From Bradyrhizobium sp. NP1 (GTDB lineage: Bacteria > Pseudomonadota > Alphaproteobacteria > Rhizobiales > Xanthobacteraceae), in contig NZ_CP127385.1 in the NCBI RefSeq assembly GCF_030378205.1, forward strand, positions 3,450,001-3,514,000: a stretch of 64,000 nt of DNA, written 5' to 3'. The position numbers and the translations under genes were made by a program. Under the pieces are notes generated by a model. That model ran no database searches, had not been told where the DNA came from, and was given only the letters and a program-made list of their open reading frames with translations. How positions within the stretch are numbered: the first letter of the stretch is position 1; each line of letters starts with the position of its first letter. Below, one piece after another: positions 16,265 to 24,994 of this stretch.

Positions 16265-19009
16265 TTACAGGCGGGCCTTGCCGGCGCTCTTCTTGGCCGG
16301 CGTCTTGGCGGCCGGCTTGGCCGCCGACGTCTTGGCCGCACGCGCGACCGGCGCCCGCGCCTTGCTGGTCGATTCCGACTTCGCCTTGGCGGGCGCCTTC
16401 TTCACCGCGGCCTTCTTGGCGGGTTTTGCCTCGGCGTCGGCCTCCGACGCTGCCGGCTTGGCCGCCTTCGCCTTCTTTGCCTTCGCGGACTTGCCCTTGC
16501 CGCCGCCCTTGGCGGCACGTTCGTCGATCAGCGCGATCGCCTCGGCAAGCGTGATCTGGTCCTTGTCCTTGTCGCTGGGGATCGTGGCGTTGACGCCGCC
16601 CGCGGCGACATAGGCGCCATAGCGGCCGTTCTTGACCGCGACCGCACCCAGTGTCGGATGGTCGCCGATCACCTTGCCGGGGTCGGCGCCGAAACGGCGG
16701 CTCGGGCCCTTGGCGGCCTTCTCGGCGATCAGCGTCACGGCGCGGTTCAGCCCGATATCGAACACCTCGTCGCCGGCTTCCAGGCTCGCATAGGTCTTGT
16801 CGTGGCGCACGAACGGCCCGAAGCGGCCGATGCCGGCCGTGATCGCCAGGCCAGTCTCGGGATGCCGGCCGATCTCGCGCGGCAGCGACAGCAGTTTCAG
16901 CGCAAGCTCAAGCTCGACATCGCCGGGCGAGGTGCCCTTGGGAATGCCGGCGCGTTTCGGCTTCTCGCCTTCGGCATAGTCCTTCTGCTCGCCGAGCTGG
17001 ATATAGGGCCCGAAGCGGCCGGCCTTGACGGTCACGTCGAGCCCGGTTTCGGGATCCTTGCCCAGGACGCGGTCGGCGCTGGCTTCGCTGTCGGCGGCGA
17101 GCGGGCGGGTGTAGCGGCATTCCGGATAGTTCGAGCAGCCGACGAAGGCGCCGAACTTGCCGGCCTTGAGGTTGAGGCGGCCGGTGCCGCAGGTCGGGCA
17201 CTGCTTGGGATCGCCGCCGTCGGCGCGGACGGGGTAGATGTGCGGGCCCAGCATCTCGTCGAGCACGTCGAGCACCTCGGCGACGCGCAAATCCTTGATG
17301 TCGTCGACCGCGCCGATGAAGTCGCGCCAGAAATCCTTCAGCACCTGCTGCCAGGAGATCTCATTGTTGGAGATGCGGTCGAGCTGCTCCTCGAGATCGG
17401 CGGTGAAGTCGTATTCGACATAGCGGCGGAAGAAGTTTTCCAGGAACGCGACCACGACGCGGCCCTTGTCCTCGCCGTGCAGGCGCTTCTTCTCGAGCTT
17501 GACGTAGCCGCGGTCCTTCAGCACCTGCAGGATCGAGGCATAGGTGGAGGGTCGGCCGATGCCGAGCTCTTCCATGCGCTTCACCAGGGAGGCTTCCGAG
17601 AAACGCGGCGGCGGTTCGGTGAAATGCTGGGTGACGGCGAGGTTCTGCCGCTTCAACGCTTCGCCCACGCTCATGGCGGGGAGGCGGCGCGAATCCTCGT
17701 CCTCCTCGTCGTCGCGGCCTTCCTGGTAGAGCGCGAGGAAGCCGTCGAACTTGATCACCTGACCGGTGGCGCGCAGCTCCAGCATGCGGGAACCGGCCTT
17801 CGCCGCGATGTCGACCGTGGTGCGCTCGAGCTCGGCCGATTCCATCTGGCTGGCGATGGTGCGGGTCCAGATCAGCTCGTAGAGTCTCGCCTGGTCGTTA
17901 TCGAGCCGTCGGCGCATGTCGGCGGGCCGGCGCGACAGATCGGTTGGACGGATTGCCTCGTGCGCTTCCTGCGCGTTCTTGGCCTTGGCCTGGTACTGAC
18001 GCGGCGCGTCCGGAACATAGGCGTTGCCATAGTCCTCGCCGATCACCTTGCGCGCCTGGGTGATCGCGGACGGATCAATCTGCACGCCGTCGGTCCGCAT
18101 ATAGGTGATGAGGCCGGTGGTCTCGCCGCCGATATCGATGCCCTCATAAAGCCGCTGCGCGATCCGCATCGTGTGCGCGGGCGCAAAGCCGAGCTTGCGG
18201 CTTGCTTCCTGCTGCAGCGTCGAGGTGGTGAAGGGGGCCTGCGGGTTGCGGCGCGCCGGTTTCGCATCGACGGTCGTGACCGTGAAGGTGGCGGCCTCGA
18301 GCGCCTTCTTGAAGTCTTCCGCTTCCGCGCCCGAGCCGATGTCGAGCCTTTGAATCTTCTTGCCGTCGGCGCCGACCAGGCGCGCCTCGAAGGCGTCGCC
18401 GCGCGGCGTCAGAAGCGTCGCGACCAGCGACCAGTATTCCCTCGGCACGAATTTCTCGATCTCGAGCTCGCGGTCGCAGACGAGCCGCAGCGCCACCGAC
18501 TGCACCCGGCCCGCCGAGCGCGCGCCGGGCAATTTGCGCCAGAGCACGGGTGAGAGGGTGAAGCCCACGAGATAGTCCAGCGCGCGGCGCGCCATGTAGG
18601 CGTCGACCAGCGCACCGTCGATCTGGCGCGGGTTCTTCATCGCCTCCGAGATCGCCTGCTTGGTGATGGCGTTGAACACCACGCGCTCGATCTTGTGATC
18701 CTTCAGCGCGCGCTTCTCCTTCAACACCTCCAGCACATGCCAGGAGATCGCTTCGCCCTCGCGATCGGGGTCGGTCGCCAGAATCAGCCGATCGGCGCCC
18801 TTCAGGGATTTCGCGATGTCGTTCAGCCGGCCGTTCGCCTTCGGATCGACCTCCCAGATCATCTTGAAATTCTGGTCGGGATCGACAGATCCGTTCTTGG
18901 CGGGGAGGTCGCGGACATGGCCGAACGAGGCCAGGACTTCGTAAGACGAGCCTAGATATTTGTTGATCGTCTTGGCTTTCGCCGGCGACTCCACAATGAC
19001 GATATTCAT
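16265..19009 (-). CDS. topA: DNA topoisomerase I
   Basis: A 914-residue type IA topoisomerase that relaxes negative supercoils. The N-terminal Toprim domain starts MNIVIVESPAKAKTINKYLG and includes LILATDPDREGEAISWH. The active-site tyrosine is Y303 in GLITYMRTDGVQID. One zinc ribbon (CPTCGTGRLNLKAGKFGAFV then GCSNYPECRYTRPL) is followed by several Gly-Arg-Phe-Gly-Pro-Tyr/Phe repeats that are zinc-less topo C-terminal modules. The end is an Ala/Lys/Pro tail of about 100 residues that probably binds DNA. The start at 19009 matches the family; the longer frame upstream does not. Confidence 0.97.
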   Translation of the reverse strand: MNIVIVESPAKAKTINKYLGSSYEVLASFGHVRDLPAKNGSVDPDQNFKMIWEVDPKANGRLNDIAKSLKGADRLILATDPDREGEAISWHVLEVLKEKRALKDHKIERVVFNAITKQAISEAMKNPRQIDGALVDAYMARRALDYLVGFTLSPVLWRKLPGARSAGRVQSVALRLVCDRELEIEKFVPREYWSLVATLLTPRGDAFEARLVGADGKKIQRLDIGSGAEAEDFKKALEAATFTVTTVDAKPARRNPQAPFTTSTLQQEASRKLGFAPAHTMRIAQRLYEGIDIGGETTGLITYMRTDGVQIDPSAITQARKVIGEDYGNAYVPDAPRQYQAKAKNAQEAHEAIRPTDLSRRPADMRRRLDNDQARLYELIWTRTIASQMESAELERTTVDIAAKAGSRMLELRATGQVIKFDGFLALYQEGRDDEEDEDSRRLPAMSVGEALKRQNLAVTQHFTEPPPRFSEASLVKRMEELGIGRPSTYASILQVLKDRGYVKLEKKRLHGEDKGRVVVAFLENFFRRYVEYDFTADLEEQLDRISNNEISWQQVLKDFWRDFIGAVDDIKDLRVAEVLDVLDEMLGPHIYPVRADGGDPKQCPTCGTGRLNLKAGKFGAFVGCSNYPECRYTRPLAADSEASADRVLGKDPETGLDVTVKAGRFGPYIQLGEQKDYAEGEKPKRAGIPKGTSPGDVELELALKLLSLPREIGRHPETGLAITAGIGRFGPFVRHDKTYASLEAGDEVFDIGLNRAVTLIAEKAAKGPSRRFGADPGKVIGDHPTLGAVAVKNGRYGAYVAAGGVNATIPSDKDKDQITLAEAIALIDERAAKGGGKGKSAKAKKAKAAKPAASEADAEAKPAKKAAVKKAPAKAKSESTSKARAPVARAAKTSAAKPAAKTPAKKSAGKARL

Positions 19010-19206
19010 GTCATTCCAAGGGTTTACGGAAAAAATAAAGGCCGGTTCCGCGAGACTCGCGCCAGCCGTTTCGATCCGAACATGGGTGCGCGGCACGCCC
19101 CTGTCAAATCGACAGATATTGAAAGCGCCTCGGGCGACCCGGAATCAATGTCCTATAAGTTGTAAAATATGCATCAAAAGTTGTATTTTCCGGCATGACC
19201 GGCAGC

Positions 19207-19677
19207 TTAGGCCGACAGCCGCCGCTTGCGCGTCGGGCGCGGCTTGAGGGCGGTATCGGAGGCCTCCAGCGCCCGCCCATCCTCTGACAGGACCTGGAGC
19301 CGGCCGACCGGCCGGCCCTTTTCGCGATCGACCAGGGTGGTGGCGATCTCCTCGGGCGCGTCGTCGAATTCCTCGCTCCATTGCCTGAGCGCGACCAGGA
19401 CCGGAAACACGCCGCGACCCTTACGCGTCAGCAGATATTCCTGGTAGGCGCTGCCGTCGGAGGCGGGCGCCGTCTCCAGGAGGCCCTGGTCGACCAGCAG
19501 CCGCAGCCGATGGCTCAGGATGTTCTTGGCAAGCCCCAGGCTCTTCTGGAATTCGCCGAAGCGGCGCTTTCCCAATATCGCGTCGCGGATGATCAGAAGC
19601 GACCACCAGTCGCCGATGGCATCGAGCGACCGCGCGATCGGACATTGGTCGTGCTCAAAGCTTGTTCGTTTCACCAT
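19207..19677 (-). CDS. HxlR family transcriptional regulator
   Basis: A 156-residue winged-helix regulator. The block CPIARSLDAIGDWWSLLIIR and DAILGKRRFGEFQKSLGLAK, then NILSHRLRLLVDQGLLE, is the standard HxlR DNA-binding domain including the conserved early cysteine (in HDQCPIA). The C-terminus is basic. It is divergent from the SDR gene at 19781. A perfect 13-bp inverted repeat in the gap is the likely binding site. Many HxlR proteins sense reactive electrophiles or quinones through the cysteine, but that is family knowledge only. Confidence 0.92.
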   Translation of the reverse strand: MVKRTSFEHDQCPIARSLDAIGDWWSLLIIRDAILGKRRFGEFQKSLGLAKNILSHRLRLLVDQGLLETAPASDGSAYQEYLLTRKGRGVFPVLVALRQWSEEFDDAPEEIATTLVDREKGRPVGRLQVLSEDGRALEASDTALKPRPTRKRRLSA

Positions 19678-19710
19678 GGCGATCTTCCGGGCCCGGCATC
19701 ACGGGCTTGT

Positions 19711-19769
19711 GTGGTTGCATTATAAAACCACATGCTCTATCTCGCAACTAAGTTTAATAATGCAACCAC
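19711..19769. promoter_or_regulatory. inverted repeat operator between HxlR and SDR
   Basis: GTGGTTGCATTAT at 19711-19723 and its exact complement ATAATGCAACCAC at 19757-19769 are separated by 33 bases. The centre of each half covers the expected promoter zone of one of the two divergent genes. Two such half sites suggest two HxlR dimers or one looped arrangement. The ribosome binding site GGAGAGG of the SDR follows directly. Confidence 0.75.
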
Positions 19770-19780
19770 CGGAGAGGACC

Positions 19781-20554
19781 ATGAGACTCGCAGGAAAGAC
19801 GGCACTGGTTACAGGCGGCAACAGCGGCATCGGGCTCGCCACCGCAAAACTGTTCGTGGCCGAAGGGGCGAAGGTCGCGATCACCGGGCGCAACGCCGAG
19901 ACGCTCGCGGCGGCCCAGAAGGAACTCGGCCCGCAGGCGATCGCGCTCGCGGCCGATGCCACCGACGTCGCGGCGACGGAAGCCGCGATCAAGAAGGCGG
20001 TCGAAAAATTCGGCAAGCTCGACATCGTGTTCGCCAATGCCGGCATTCCCGGCTCGACGCCACTCGGGTCCACCACGCTCGCCGCCTTCGAGCAGGTGAT
20101 CCGCACCAACATCACCGGCGTGTTCTTCACCGTGCAGGCGGCGCTGCCGCATCTCAACGACGGCGCCTCGATCATCCTCAATGGCTCGGTGATCTCCGTG
20201 CTCGGCAATCCCGGCTACGCGGCCTATGCCGCGAGCAAGGCCGGCGTGCGCGGCATGGCGCGCGTGATGGCATCAGAGCTTTCGCCGCGCGGCATCCGGG
20301 TCAACGTGGTCTCGCCGGGCGCCGCGCGGACGCCGATCTGGAAGGGAGCAGCGCCCACAGCGGACGCATTTTCCGCGCTCGAAAAGCGCATCGCGCTTTC
20401 CACGCCGCTCGGACGCATGGGTGAGGCTGATCACATTGCCAAGACCGTGCTGTTCCTGGCGTCCGATGATGCGGCCCACATCCAGGGCGCGGAAATCTTC
20501 GTCGATGGCGGCGCCACCGGCTCGCCCGCGGGCGCGCCGGTCTATCGCGGCTGA
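19781..20554 (+). CDS. SDR family oxidoreductase
   Basis: A 257-residue classical short-chain dehydrogenase/reductase. The NAD(P) motif is TALVTGGNSGIGLATAKLFV, then NAG in DIVFANAGIPG, catalytic Ser in NGSVISVLGNPGYAAYAASK with the YxxxK pair (Y in AAYAASK), and SPGAARTPIW after it. The arginine in AITGRNAETL points to a preference for NADP. ATG at 19781 follows GGAGAGG. It is controlled most likely by the divergent HxlR protein. The substrate is unknown. Confidence 0.94.
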   Translation: MRLAGKTALVTGGNSGIGLATAKLFVAEGAKVAITGRNAETLAAAQKELGPQAIALAADATDVAATEAAIKKAVEKFGKLDIVFANAGIPGSTPLGSTTLAAFEQVIRTNITGVFFTVQAALPHLNDGASIILNGSVISVLGNPGYAAYAASKAGVRGMARVMASELSPRGIRVNVVSPGAARTPIWKGAAPTADAFSALEKRIALSTPLGRMGEADHIAKTVLFLASDDAAHIQGAEIFVDGGATGSPAGAPVYRG

Positions 20555-20565
20555 ATGCGGGCTCG

Positions 20566-20589
20566 CGGGAGCTTCGCCCGGAGCTCCCG
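20566..20589. terminator. hairpin after the SDR gene
   Basis: Arms CGGGAGCT (20566-20573) and AGCTCCCG (20582-20589) are exact complements around an 8-base loop, 12 bases after the SDR stop. There is no T run, so it may be a weak terminator or an mRNA end-stabilising hairpin. Confidence 0.5.
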
Positions 20590-20637
20590 TGACCGCGCAG
20601 GATAGTTGCGGCCACGCGCGGGCTCGACCGTACGCAA

Positions 20638-20729
20638 GACGTATTTGACGGAGGCGTTGAACCTCCGCCCACCATACGCAGACACCTTAGCGGGGTGGGG
20701 TTTTCGACTCTTATTTATTGGAGCCTGTT
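20638..20729 (+). promoter_or_regulatory. conserved leader of small membrane protein gene, copy 1
   Basis: This leader shares ordered blocks with the leader at 20999-21103: GACGTATTT, CGTTGAACCT, a short hairpin around CTTAG, GGGGTTTTCGA or a close variant, TTATTTATT, then GGAG and the ATG. The block GGAGG-CGTTGAA-CCTCC forms a 5-bp hairpin here. The sharing of the leader together with the gene marks a tandem duplication, and the kept blocks suggest a regulatory RNA role. Confidence 0.6.
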
Positions 20730-20891
20730 ATGCCGAAGGCTGCCCCCATTTCCGCTTCGTTTATTGCGTCTTCCATTTCGTCCCGGAAATCCGAAACCAC
20801 ACCGCTTCATCCGGCGATCCTGTTTTCCGCTATTTGCCTGTTGGTATTGGTCGTCGCGTTCGTGTTCGGTGAGCCCGGCGTCTGGCTGTGA
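20730..20891 (+). CDS. small single-pass membrane protein, tandem copy 1
   Basis: A 53-residue protein starting MPKAAPISASFIASS, with a hydrophobic helix at about residues 29-47 (AILFSAICLLVLVVAFVFG) and ending EPGVWL. It is a paralogue of the gene at 21104: both start MPKAA.IS and end in G.PGVW plus a hydrophobic residue, and both have a polar Ser/Lys stretch before the helix. A GGAG ribosome binding site lies seven bases before the ATG. The N-terminal positive, Ser-rich part is probably cytoplasmic. Function unknown; I have no domain match. Confidence 0.65.
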   Translation: MPKAAPISASFIASSISSRKSETTPLHPAILFSAICLLVLVVAFVFGEPGVWL

Positions 20892-20998
20892 TGGCCCTCA
20901 CTCCGAGATCGGAAAATCGCGGACGTATTTGACATCGGCCACGACGCCGCAATTGCGGCGGCTCGCACGGTTGCGATGGAGGGTTTCCTCGTCCGTGG

Positions 20999-21103
20999 GA
21001 CGTATTTCGGCAAGCCGTTGAACCTTAAGCGACGCTGCCAAGACTGCTTAGGCAGGCTGGGGGTTTCGATCTTTATTTATTCGGAATTTATTTGGAGTGT
21101 GAC
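20999..21103 (+). promoter_or_regulatory. conserved leader of small membrane protein gene, copy 2
   Basis: Counterpart of 20638-20729 with the same ordered blocks, including GACGTATTT, CGTTGAACCT, a CTGC-TTAG-GCAG hairpin, GGGGGTTTCGAT, TTTATTTATT and a Shine-Dalgarno GGAG. A further isolated GGACGTATTTGAC at about 20921 looks like a remnant of a third leader whose gene is gone. Confidence 0.6.
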
Positions 21104-21259
21104 ATGCCGAAGGCCGCTCGTATTTCCGTTTCGCTTCCCGTTTCTTCTCAAAAAAAATCCGAAGGCCATCAGCTTGTTTCGATAGCCCTGTTTTCCGGAA
21201 TAGGTTTACTGGTTTCCCTCATTGCGATCCTTTGCGGCGTGCCCGGCGTCTGGTTCTGA
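21104..21259 (+). CDS. small single-pass membrane protein, tandem copy 2
   Basis: A 51-residue protein starting MPKAARISVSLPVSSQKKSE, with a hydrophobic helix at about 26-45 (SIALFSGIGLLVSLIAILCG) and ending VPGVWF. It matches the 53-residue protein 370 bases upstream in both ends and in layout. The middle part differs, so the duplication is old enough for the linker to have drifted while the ends were kept. Ribosome binding site GGAG lies upstream of the ATG. Function unknown. Confidence 0.65.
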   Translation: MPKAARISVSLPVSSQKKSEGHQLVSIALFSGIGLLVSLIAILCGVPGVWF

Positions 21260-21319
21260 GCCTGCGACATCGCGAAACCGGACCGCCGTCGAACGACGGT
21301 CCGGACACCGATGCCGTGA

Positions 21320-21931
21320 TCACGCCGCCTGCAATGCGGTGGCCGCCTGCAGGGCCTTGGCCAGCGCCTTCTCGCGGTGTTCGGGGCCGACCCGAACGCC
21401 ATCGGTCGAAATGAATTCGAGCCGCGTCACGCCGATGAAGGCGAACACACCGCGCAAATAGCTTTCGAGGTGTTCGAACGCTGCGGCCGGCGTGCCCGGA
21501 CCGTAAACCCCGCCCCGCGAGATCGCCACGATCACCCGCTTGTCGCCGGCGAGCCCGATAGGGCCTTCGGCGCCGTACTTGAAGGTCTTGCCGGCGACGA
21601 GGATACGGTCGATCCAGGCCTTGAGCTGGCTCGGAAGCGTGAAGTTGTACATCGGCGCGCCGATCACGACGATGTCGGCGGCGAGGAATTCGTCGAGCAC
21701 CGCCTGGCCCACGGCGAGATCCTGCGCGACCGACGCATCGGGTGCATCAGCGCCTTGCGCGGCGGCGAGATGCGAGCCCGAGAGATGCGCAAGCGGCGCC
21801 GTCGTCAGGTCGCGATAGGTGATGTCGAGGCGAGGATTGGTTTGTCGCAGCCGGTCGACAATGGCGGCCGATACTTTGCGGCTGATGGAGTGCAGGCCGA
21901 GCACGCTGGAGTCGATGTGAAGGAGTTTCAT
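21320..21931 (-). CDS. azoR: FMN-dependent NADH-azoreductase
   Basis: A 203-residue flavodoxin-fold protein. The start [20 protein letters not shown] gives the FMN phosphate loop, [20 protein letters not shown] is the signature of the AzoR/NQO-like family, and [10 protein letters not shown] matches the FMN ring-binding loop. It reduces quinones and azo compounds using NADH. It is divergent from the HxlR gene at 22032, a common pairing in which the regulator responds to quinones or other electrophiles. Confidence 0.95.
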   Translation of the reverse strand: MKLLHIDSSVLGLHSISRKVSAAIVDRLRQTNPRLDITYRDLTTAPLAHLSGSHLAAAQGADAPDASVAQDLAVGQAVLDEFLAADIVVIGAPMYNFTLPSQLKAWIDRILVAGKTFKYGAEGPIGLAGDKRVIVAISRGGVYGPGTPAAAFEHLESYLRGVFAFIGVTRLEFISTDGVRVGPEHREKALAKALQAATALQAA

Positions 21932-21937
21932 GGCTGT

Positions 21938-21984
21938 CAGTCACCTTTGGTATAAGTTTGTAACTGGCGCTATATGAGTGACTG
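21938..21984. promoter_or_regulatory. azoR/HxlR intergenic inverted repeat
   Basis: CAGTCAC (21938-21944) and GTGACTG (21978-21984) are exact complements flanking an AT-rich core with GTATAAG and TATATGA stretches that could be -10 elements. Position between azoR and its divergent HxlR regulator suggests an operator. The arms are short, so confidence is moderate. Confidence 0.45.
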
Positions 21985-22031
21985 TCCTAAACCGCCGCAA
22001 GAACGCACATTTTTGAAACCCGGTCACACCG

Positions 22032-22433
22032 ATGAAACCTGAGCACAGCCGTGTGCCTGTCCTGCCGCCCCAGCCGCATCTCGACAGCGACTGTCGCGGC
22101 GTCGCGTCGATCCTCGCGCGGGTCGGCGACAAATGGAGCGTGTTCGTGATCATGATGCTGGGCGACGGTCCGCGCCGCTTCAACGAGATCAAGCGCATGA
22201 TCAACGGCATCTCGCAGCGCATGCTGACATTGACGCTGCGCGGGCTCGAGCGCGATGGCCTCGTCACGCGCACCGTGTATCCGACCATTCCGCCGCGGGT
22301 CGACTACGAGCTGACGGAATTGGGACGCGGCCTGTGGCAGCCGGTGCAGGCGCTCGGCCAATGGGCGATGGCGCACCAGGCCGAGATCGAAAAGTCGCGG
22401 ACGCATTTCGACGGCCGCAACGACACGCATTGA
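22032..22433 (+). CDS. HxlR family transcriptional regulator
   Basis: A 133-residue winged-helix regulator with the HxlR core SDCRGVASILARVGDKWSVF, then MMLGDGPRRFNEIKRMINGI and SQRMLTLTLRGLERDGLVTR. The conserved cysteine is in DSDCRG. PPRVDYELTELGRGL is the wing. It is divergent from azoR, so it probably represses azoR and responds to quinone or electrophile stress. It is a different branch from the HxlR gene at 19207. Confidence 0.92.
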   Translation: MKPEHSRVPVLPPQPHLDSDCRGVASILARVGDKWSVFVIMMLGDGPRRFNEIKRMINGISQRMLTLTLRGLERDGLVTRTVYPTIPPRVDYELTELGRGLWQPVQALGQWAMAHQAEIEKSRTHFDGRNDTH

Positions 22434-22434
22434 A

Positions 22435-23553
22435 TCAAGTCAGCGACACCAGGCCGCCGCCGTGGCGTTCGAGGCGGCCTGCGAGCTCCAGCTCCAACAG
22501 CACGGTGCGCACCACCGCCGGCGAGGTGCCGGCGAGCCGGATCACGTCATCGATCGACACCGGGGTGGGTCCGAGCAGGCCAACGATGCGCTCGCGCTCG
22601 TCGGCCTCGGGATCGGGCAATAGCGGCCTGCCGTCGGGTTCGCGCACGGGGAGGCGAAGCGGCCGTTCCATGATCGGCTGCACCGCCTGGATGATGTCGC
22701 TCGCTTCCGTGACCAGCATCGCGCCCTGCTTGATCAGGTCATTGGTGCCGGCTGCGCGCGGATCGAGCGGCGAGCCGGGGACAGCAAAGACCTCGCGGCC
22801 CTGCTCGGCCGCCATGCGCGCGGTGATCAGCGAGCCGGAGCGATGCGCCGCTTCCACCACGACGACGGCGAGGGCCGCACCCGAGATCAGCCGGTTGCGG
22901 CGGGGAAAGTCGCGCGCGCGAGGGACGTGACCAAGCGGCATTTCGGAAATGGCGCCGCCGCCGGCGGCGATGAGCTCGGCGAGCAGCTCGTCATGCTCCG
23001 GCGGATAGATGCGGTCATGGCCGCCGGCCAGCACCGCGACCGTGCCGCTTGCGATGCTCGCGCGATGCGCCGCCTGGTCGATGCCGCGCGCCAGCCCCGA
23101 AATGACGACGAAGCCGGCTTCGCCAAGATCGTGCGCGATCGCGCTCGCGAATTTCAGCCCGGCGGCGGAGGCGTTGCGCGAGCCGACAATGGCAATCATC
23201 GGCCGCATCATGGTTTCAACCTCGCCGCGCACGCCGAGCAAGGGCGGCGCATCGTCGAGCGTCGCAAGCCGCGGCGGATAGCCAGGTTCTTCGGGCGCAA
23301 GCAGGGCGACGCCAAGATCGCGGCTGGCGTCAAGCTCGGCCTGGGCTTCGTCCTCGCTGCAGATCCGCCCCGCCCGCGTTGCCCCGCCGCGCCGCGCGAG
23401 ATCGGGCAACCCTTCCAGCGCTTTCCGCGCGCTGCCGAAATGGCGCAGCAGCGAGCGGAAGGTCCGCGGGCCGACATTCTCCGAGCGGATCAGCCGCAAG
23501 CGGGCGATGCGGTCGGCGTCAGTCAGGCTTTTCGTGTTGTTGATGGCATCCAC
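22435..23553 (-). CDS. dprA: DNA processing protein DprA
   Basis: A 372-residue protein that loads RecA onto incoming single-stranded DNA in natural transformation and also occurs in bacteria not known to be competent. Landmarks are an N-terminal SAM-like region ([20 protein letters not shown]), [40 protein letters not shown], and a C-terminal winged helix ([20 protein letters not shown]). I chose the GTG at 23553 because the frame upstream is Arg/Pro rich and not family-like; ATG at 23604 or 23610 are alternatives. The stop is one base beyond the end of the convergent HxlR gene. Confidence 0.93.
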   Translation of the reverse strand: MDAINNTKSLTDADRIARLRLIRSENVGPRTFRSLLRHFGSARKALEGLPDLARRGGATRAGRICSEDEAQAELDASRDLGVALLAPEEPGYPPRLATLDDAPPLLGVRGEVETMMRPMIAIVGSRNASAAGLKFASAIAHDLGEAGFVVISGLARGIDQAAHRASIASGTVAVLAGGHDRIYPPEHDELLAELIAAGGGAISEMPLGHVPRARDFPRRNRLISGAALAVVVVEAAHRSGSLITARMAAEQGREVFAVPGSPLDPRAAGTNDLIKQGAMLVTEASDIIQAVQPIMERPLRLPVREPDGRPLLPDPEADERERIVGLLGPTPVSIDDVIRLAGTSPAVVRTVLLELELAGRLERHGGGLVSLT

Positions 23554-23710
23554 GCCAATATCATGAAGCAACCTTGGCGCGCGGGGAAGGGGGCGGCCCG
23601 CCATCGTCATGGCTGGGTTGGCCCGGCGTGAATGTCGGCGCGCCCCGAAAGGGGTAAGATAGCGGCAAGCGGCCCGCGGACGCCGGGCTCGTGAAGGAGG
23701 AAACGATCCC

Positions 23711-24946
23711 ATGATTTCGCTGGCCGACCTTCAGCGCCGCATCGATGCCAATGAGCTGTCGCCGGAGAAAGCCCTGGCGCAATCCGTTGCCGCCATCGAC
23801 GCACAGGAAACGGCGCTTCGCGCCTTCGTCTGCCGCGACGACGCCCCGCGCGCGCAAACATCCGGCCCGCTGCGCGGCATTGCAGTCGGGATCAAGGACA
23901 TCATCGACACCGCGGATTTCCCGACCGAGATGGGATCGCGGATCTACCGCGGCAACCGGCCGCGCGTCGACGCCCCGATCGTGATGCTCCTCAAGCGCGC
24001 CGGCGCCACCATCATCGGCAAGACCGAGACGACGGCCTTTGCCGCCAACGATCCGACGCCGACGCTCAACCCGCATAACCATGGCCATACGCCGGGCGGC
24101 TCGTCGTCGGGCTCGGCGGCAGCCGTCGGCGCCGGCATGATTCCGCTGGCGCTCGGCACGCAGACCGCGGGCTCGGTGATCCGTCCGGCCTCCTATTGCG
24201 GCGCCGCGGCGATCAAGCCGTCGTTTCATCTTTTGCCGAAGGTCGGCGTGAAATGTTTTTCCTGGACGCTCGACACCGTCGGCCTGTTCGCCGCCGGCGT
24301 CGAGGACCTCGCGCGCGCCCTTGCGGCGATCACCGGCCGCACCGAATTGCTGCCCGGCGCGATCGCCGCGCCCAAGATCGGCGTGGTGACGCAGGATTTT
24401 GCCGGCGCGCCGGACGCGGCGGGTGCGGAAGCCTTGCGTATCGCCGGGCGTGCGGCGGAACGGGCCGGCGCTTCGCTGAGCGAATTGAAGATGCCCGACG
24501 TCATCGCGGAAGCCTGGCGCATCCACTATGTCGTGCAGGAATTCGAGGCGCATCAGGCCTTCGCCTGGGAATATCTGGAGAATTACGAGGCGATGCCGCC
24601 GCTGTTGCGCGGCCGGCTTGACGCGAGCAAGGGCATCACGGCGGCCGAATACGACGCGGCGCGCGCGGTCATGGTGCAGGCCCGCGCCGCGCTTGCGGAG
24701 GCGTTCAGGGAGGTCGACGTCTTGCTCACGCTATCGGCGCCGGGCGCGGCGCCGAAGGGGCTCACCTCGACCGGCGATCCCCGCTACAACCGGCTGTGGA
24801 CGCTGACGGGCAATCCTTGCGTCAACGTGCCCGCCTTCACCGCGGAAGGCGGGCTGCCGGTCGGCGTGCAGGTCATCGGCGCTTATGGCGACGACGCCAG
24901 AGCGCTCGCGGCGGCGCGCTTCCTCGAAGCCGCGCTGGCACGCTAG
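23711..24946 (+). CDS. amidase, malonamidase E2-like
   Basis: A 411-residue amidase-signature hydrolase. The Ser-cisSer-Lys triad is visible as K62 ([11 protein letters not shown]), S131 ([14 protein letters not shown]) and S155 ([11 protein letters not shown]). These are the same positions as in malonamidase E2 of Bradyrhizobium japonicum, and R158, which binds the malonate carboxylate there, is also kept. The protein start [11 protein letters not shown] and length also agree from memory. One difference is Ala for the Gly before the nucleophile. It probably hydrolyses malonamate or a similar small amide in the cytoplasm. The TAG stop codon lies inside the CTAG end of a repeat. The AGGAGG-like GAAGGAGG precedes the ATG. 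Confidence 0.88.
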   Translation: MISLADLQRRIDANELSPEKALAQSVAAIDAQETALRAFVCRDDAPRAQTSGPLRGIAVGIKDIIDTADFPTEMGSRIYRGNRPRVDAPIVMLLKRAGATIIGKTETTAFAANDPTPTLNPHNHGHTPGGSSSGSAAAVGAGMIPLALGTQTAGSVIRPASYCGAAAIKPSFHLLPKVGVKCFSWTLDTVGLFAAGVEDLARALAAITGRTELLPGAIAAPKIGVVTQDFAGAPDAAGAEALRIAGRAAERAGASLSELKMPDVIAEAWRIHYVVQEFEAHQAFAWEYLENYEAMPPLLRGRLDASKGITAAEYDAARAVMVQARAALAEAFREVDVLLTLSAPGAAPKGLTSTGDPRYNRLWTLTGNPCVNVPAFTAEGGLPVGVQVIGAYGDDARALAAARFLEAALAR

Positions 24947-24994
24947 TGGAGCGGATTTGACGTTCGCTGCCTATCTTTGGAATCGGACCACTAG
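24943..24994. repeat. composite repeat, internally deleted copy 2
   Basis: 52 bp made of the outer left arm of the hairpin-1 type (CTAGTGGAGCGGATTTGACG) joined to the outer right arm of the hairpin-2 type (GGAATCGGACCACTAG). Both match copy 1 at 5951-6111, whose centre is missing here. The CTAG ends supply the stop codon of the amidase on the plus strand and of the FMN dehydrogenase on the minus strand. Confidence 0.85.

Noticed and set aside
16208..18553. A 781-codon open frame on the plus strand
   Set aside because: It is antisense to topA, Arg/Gly/Leu rich with no family match; a shadow frame.
20640..20690. Possible tRNA- or tmRNA-like 3' end (GGAGG-CGTTGAA-CCTCC followed by GCCCACCA)
   Set aside because: The loop does not match a T loop (no TTCRA), there is no acceptor stem or tag reading frame, and the same block occurs in the leader of the paralogous gene, so it belongs to the leader.
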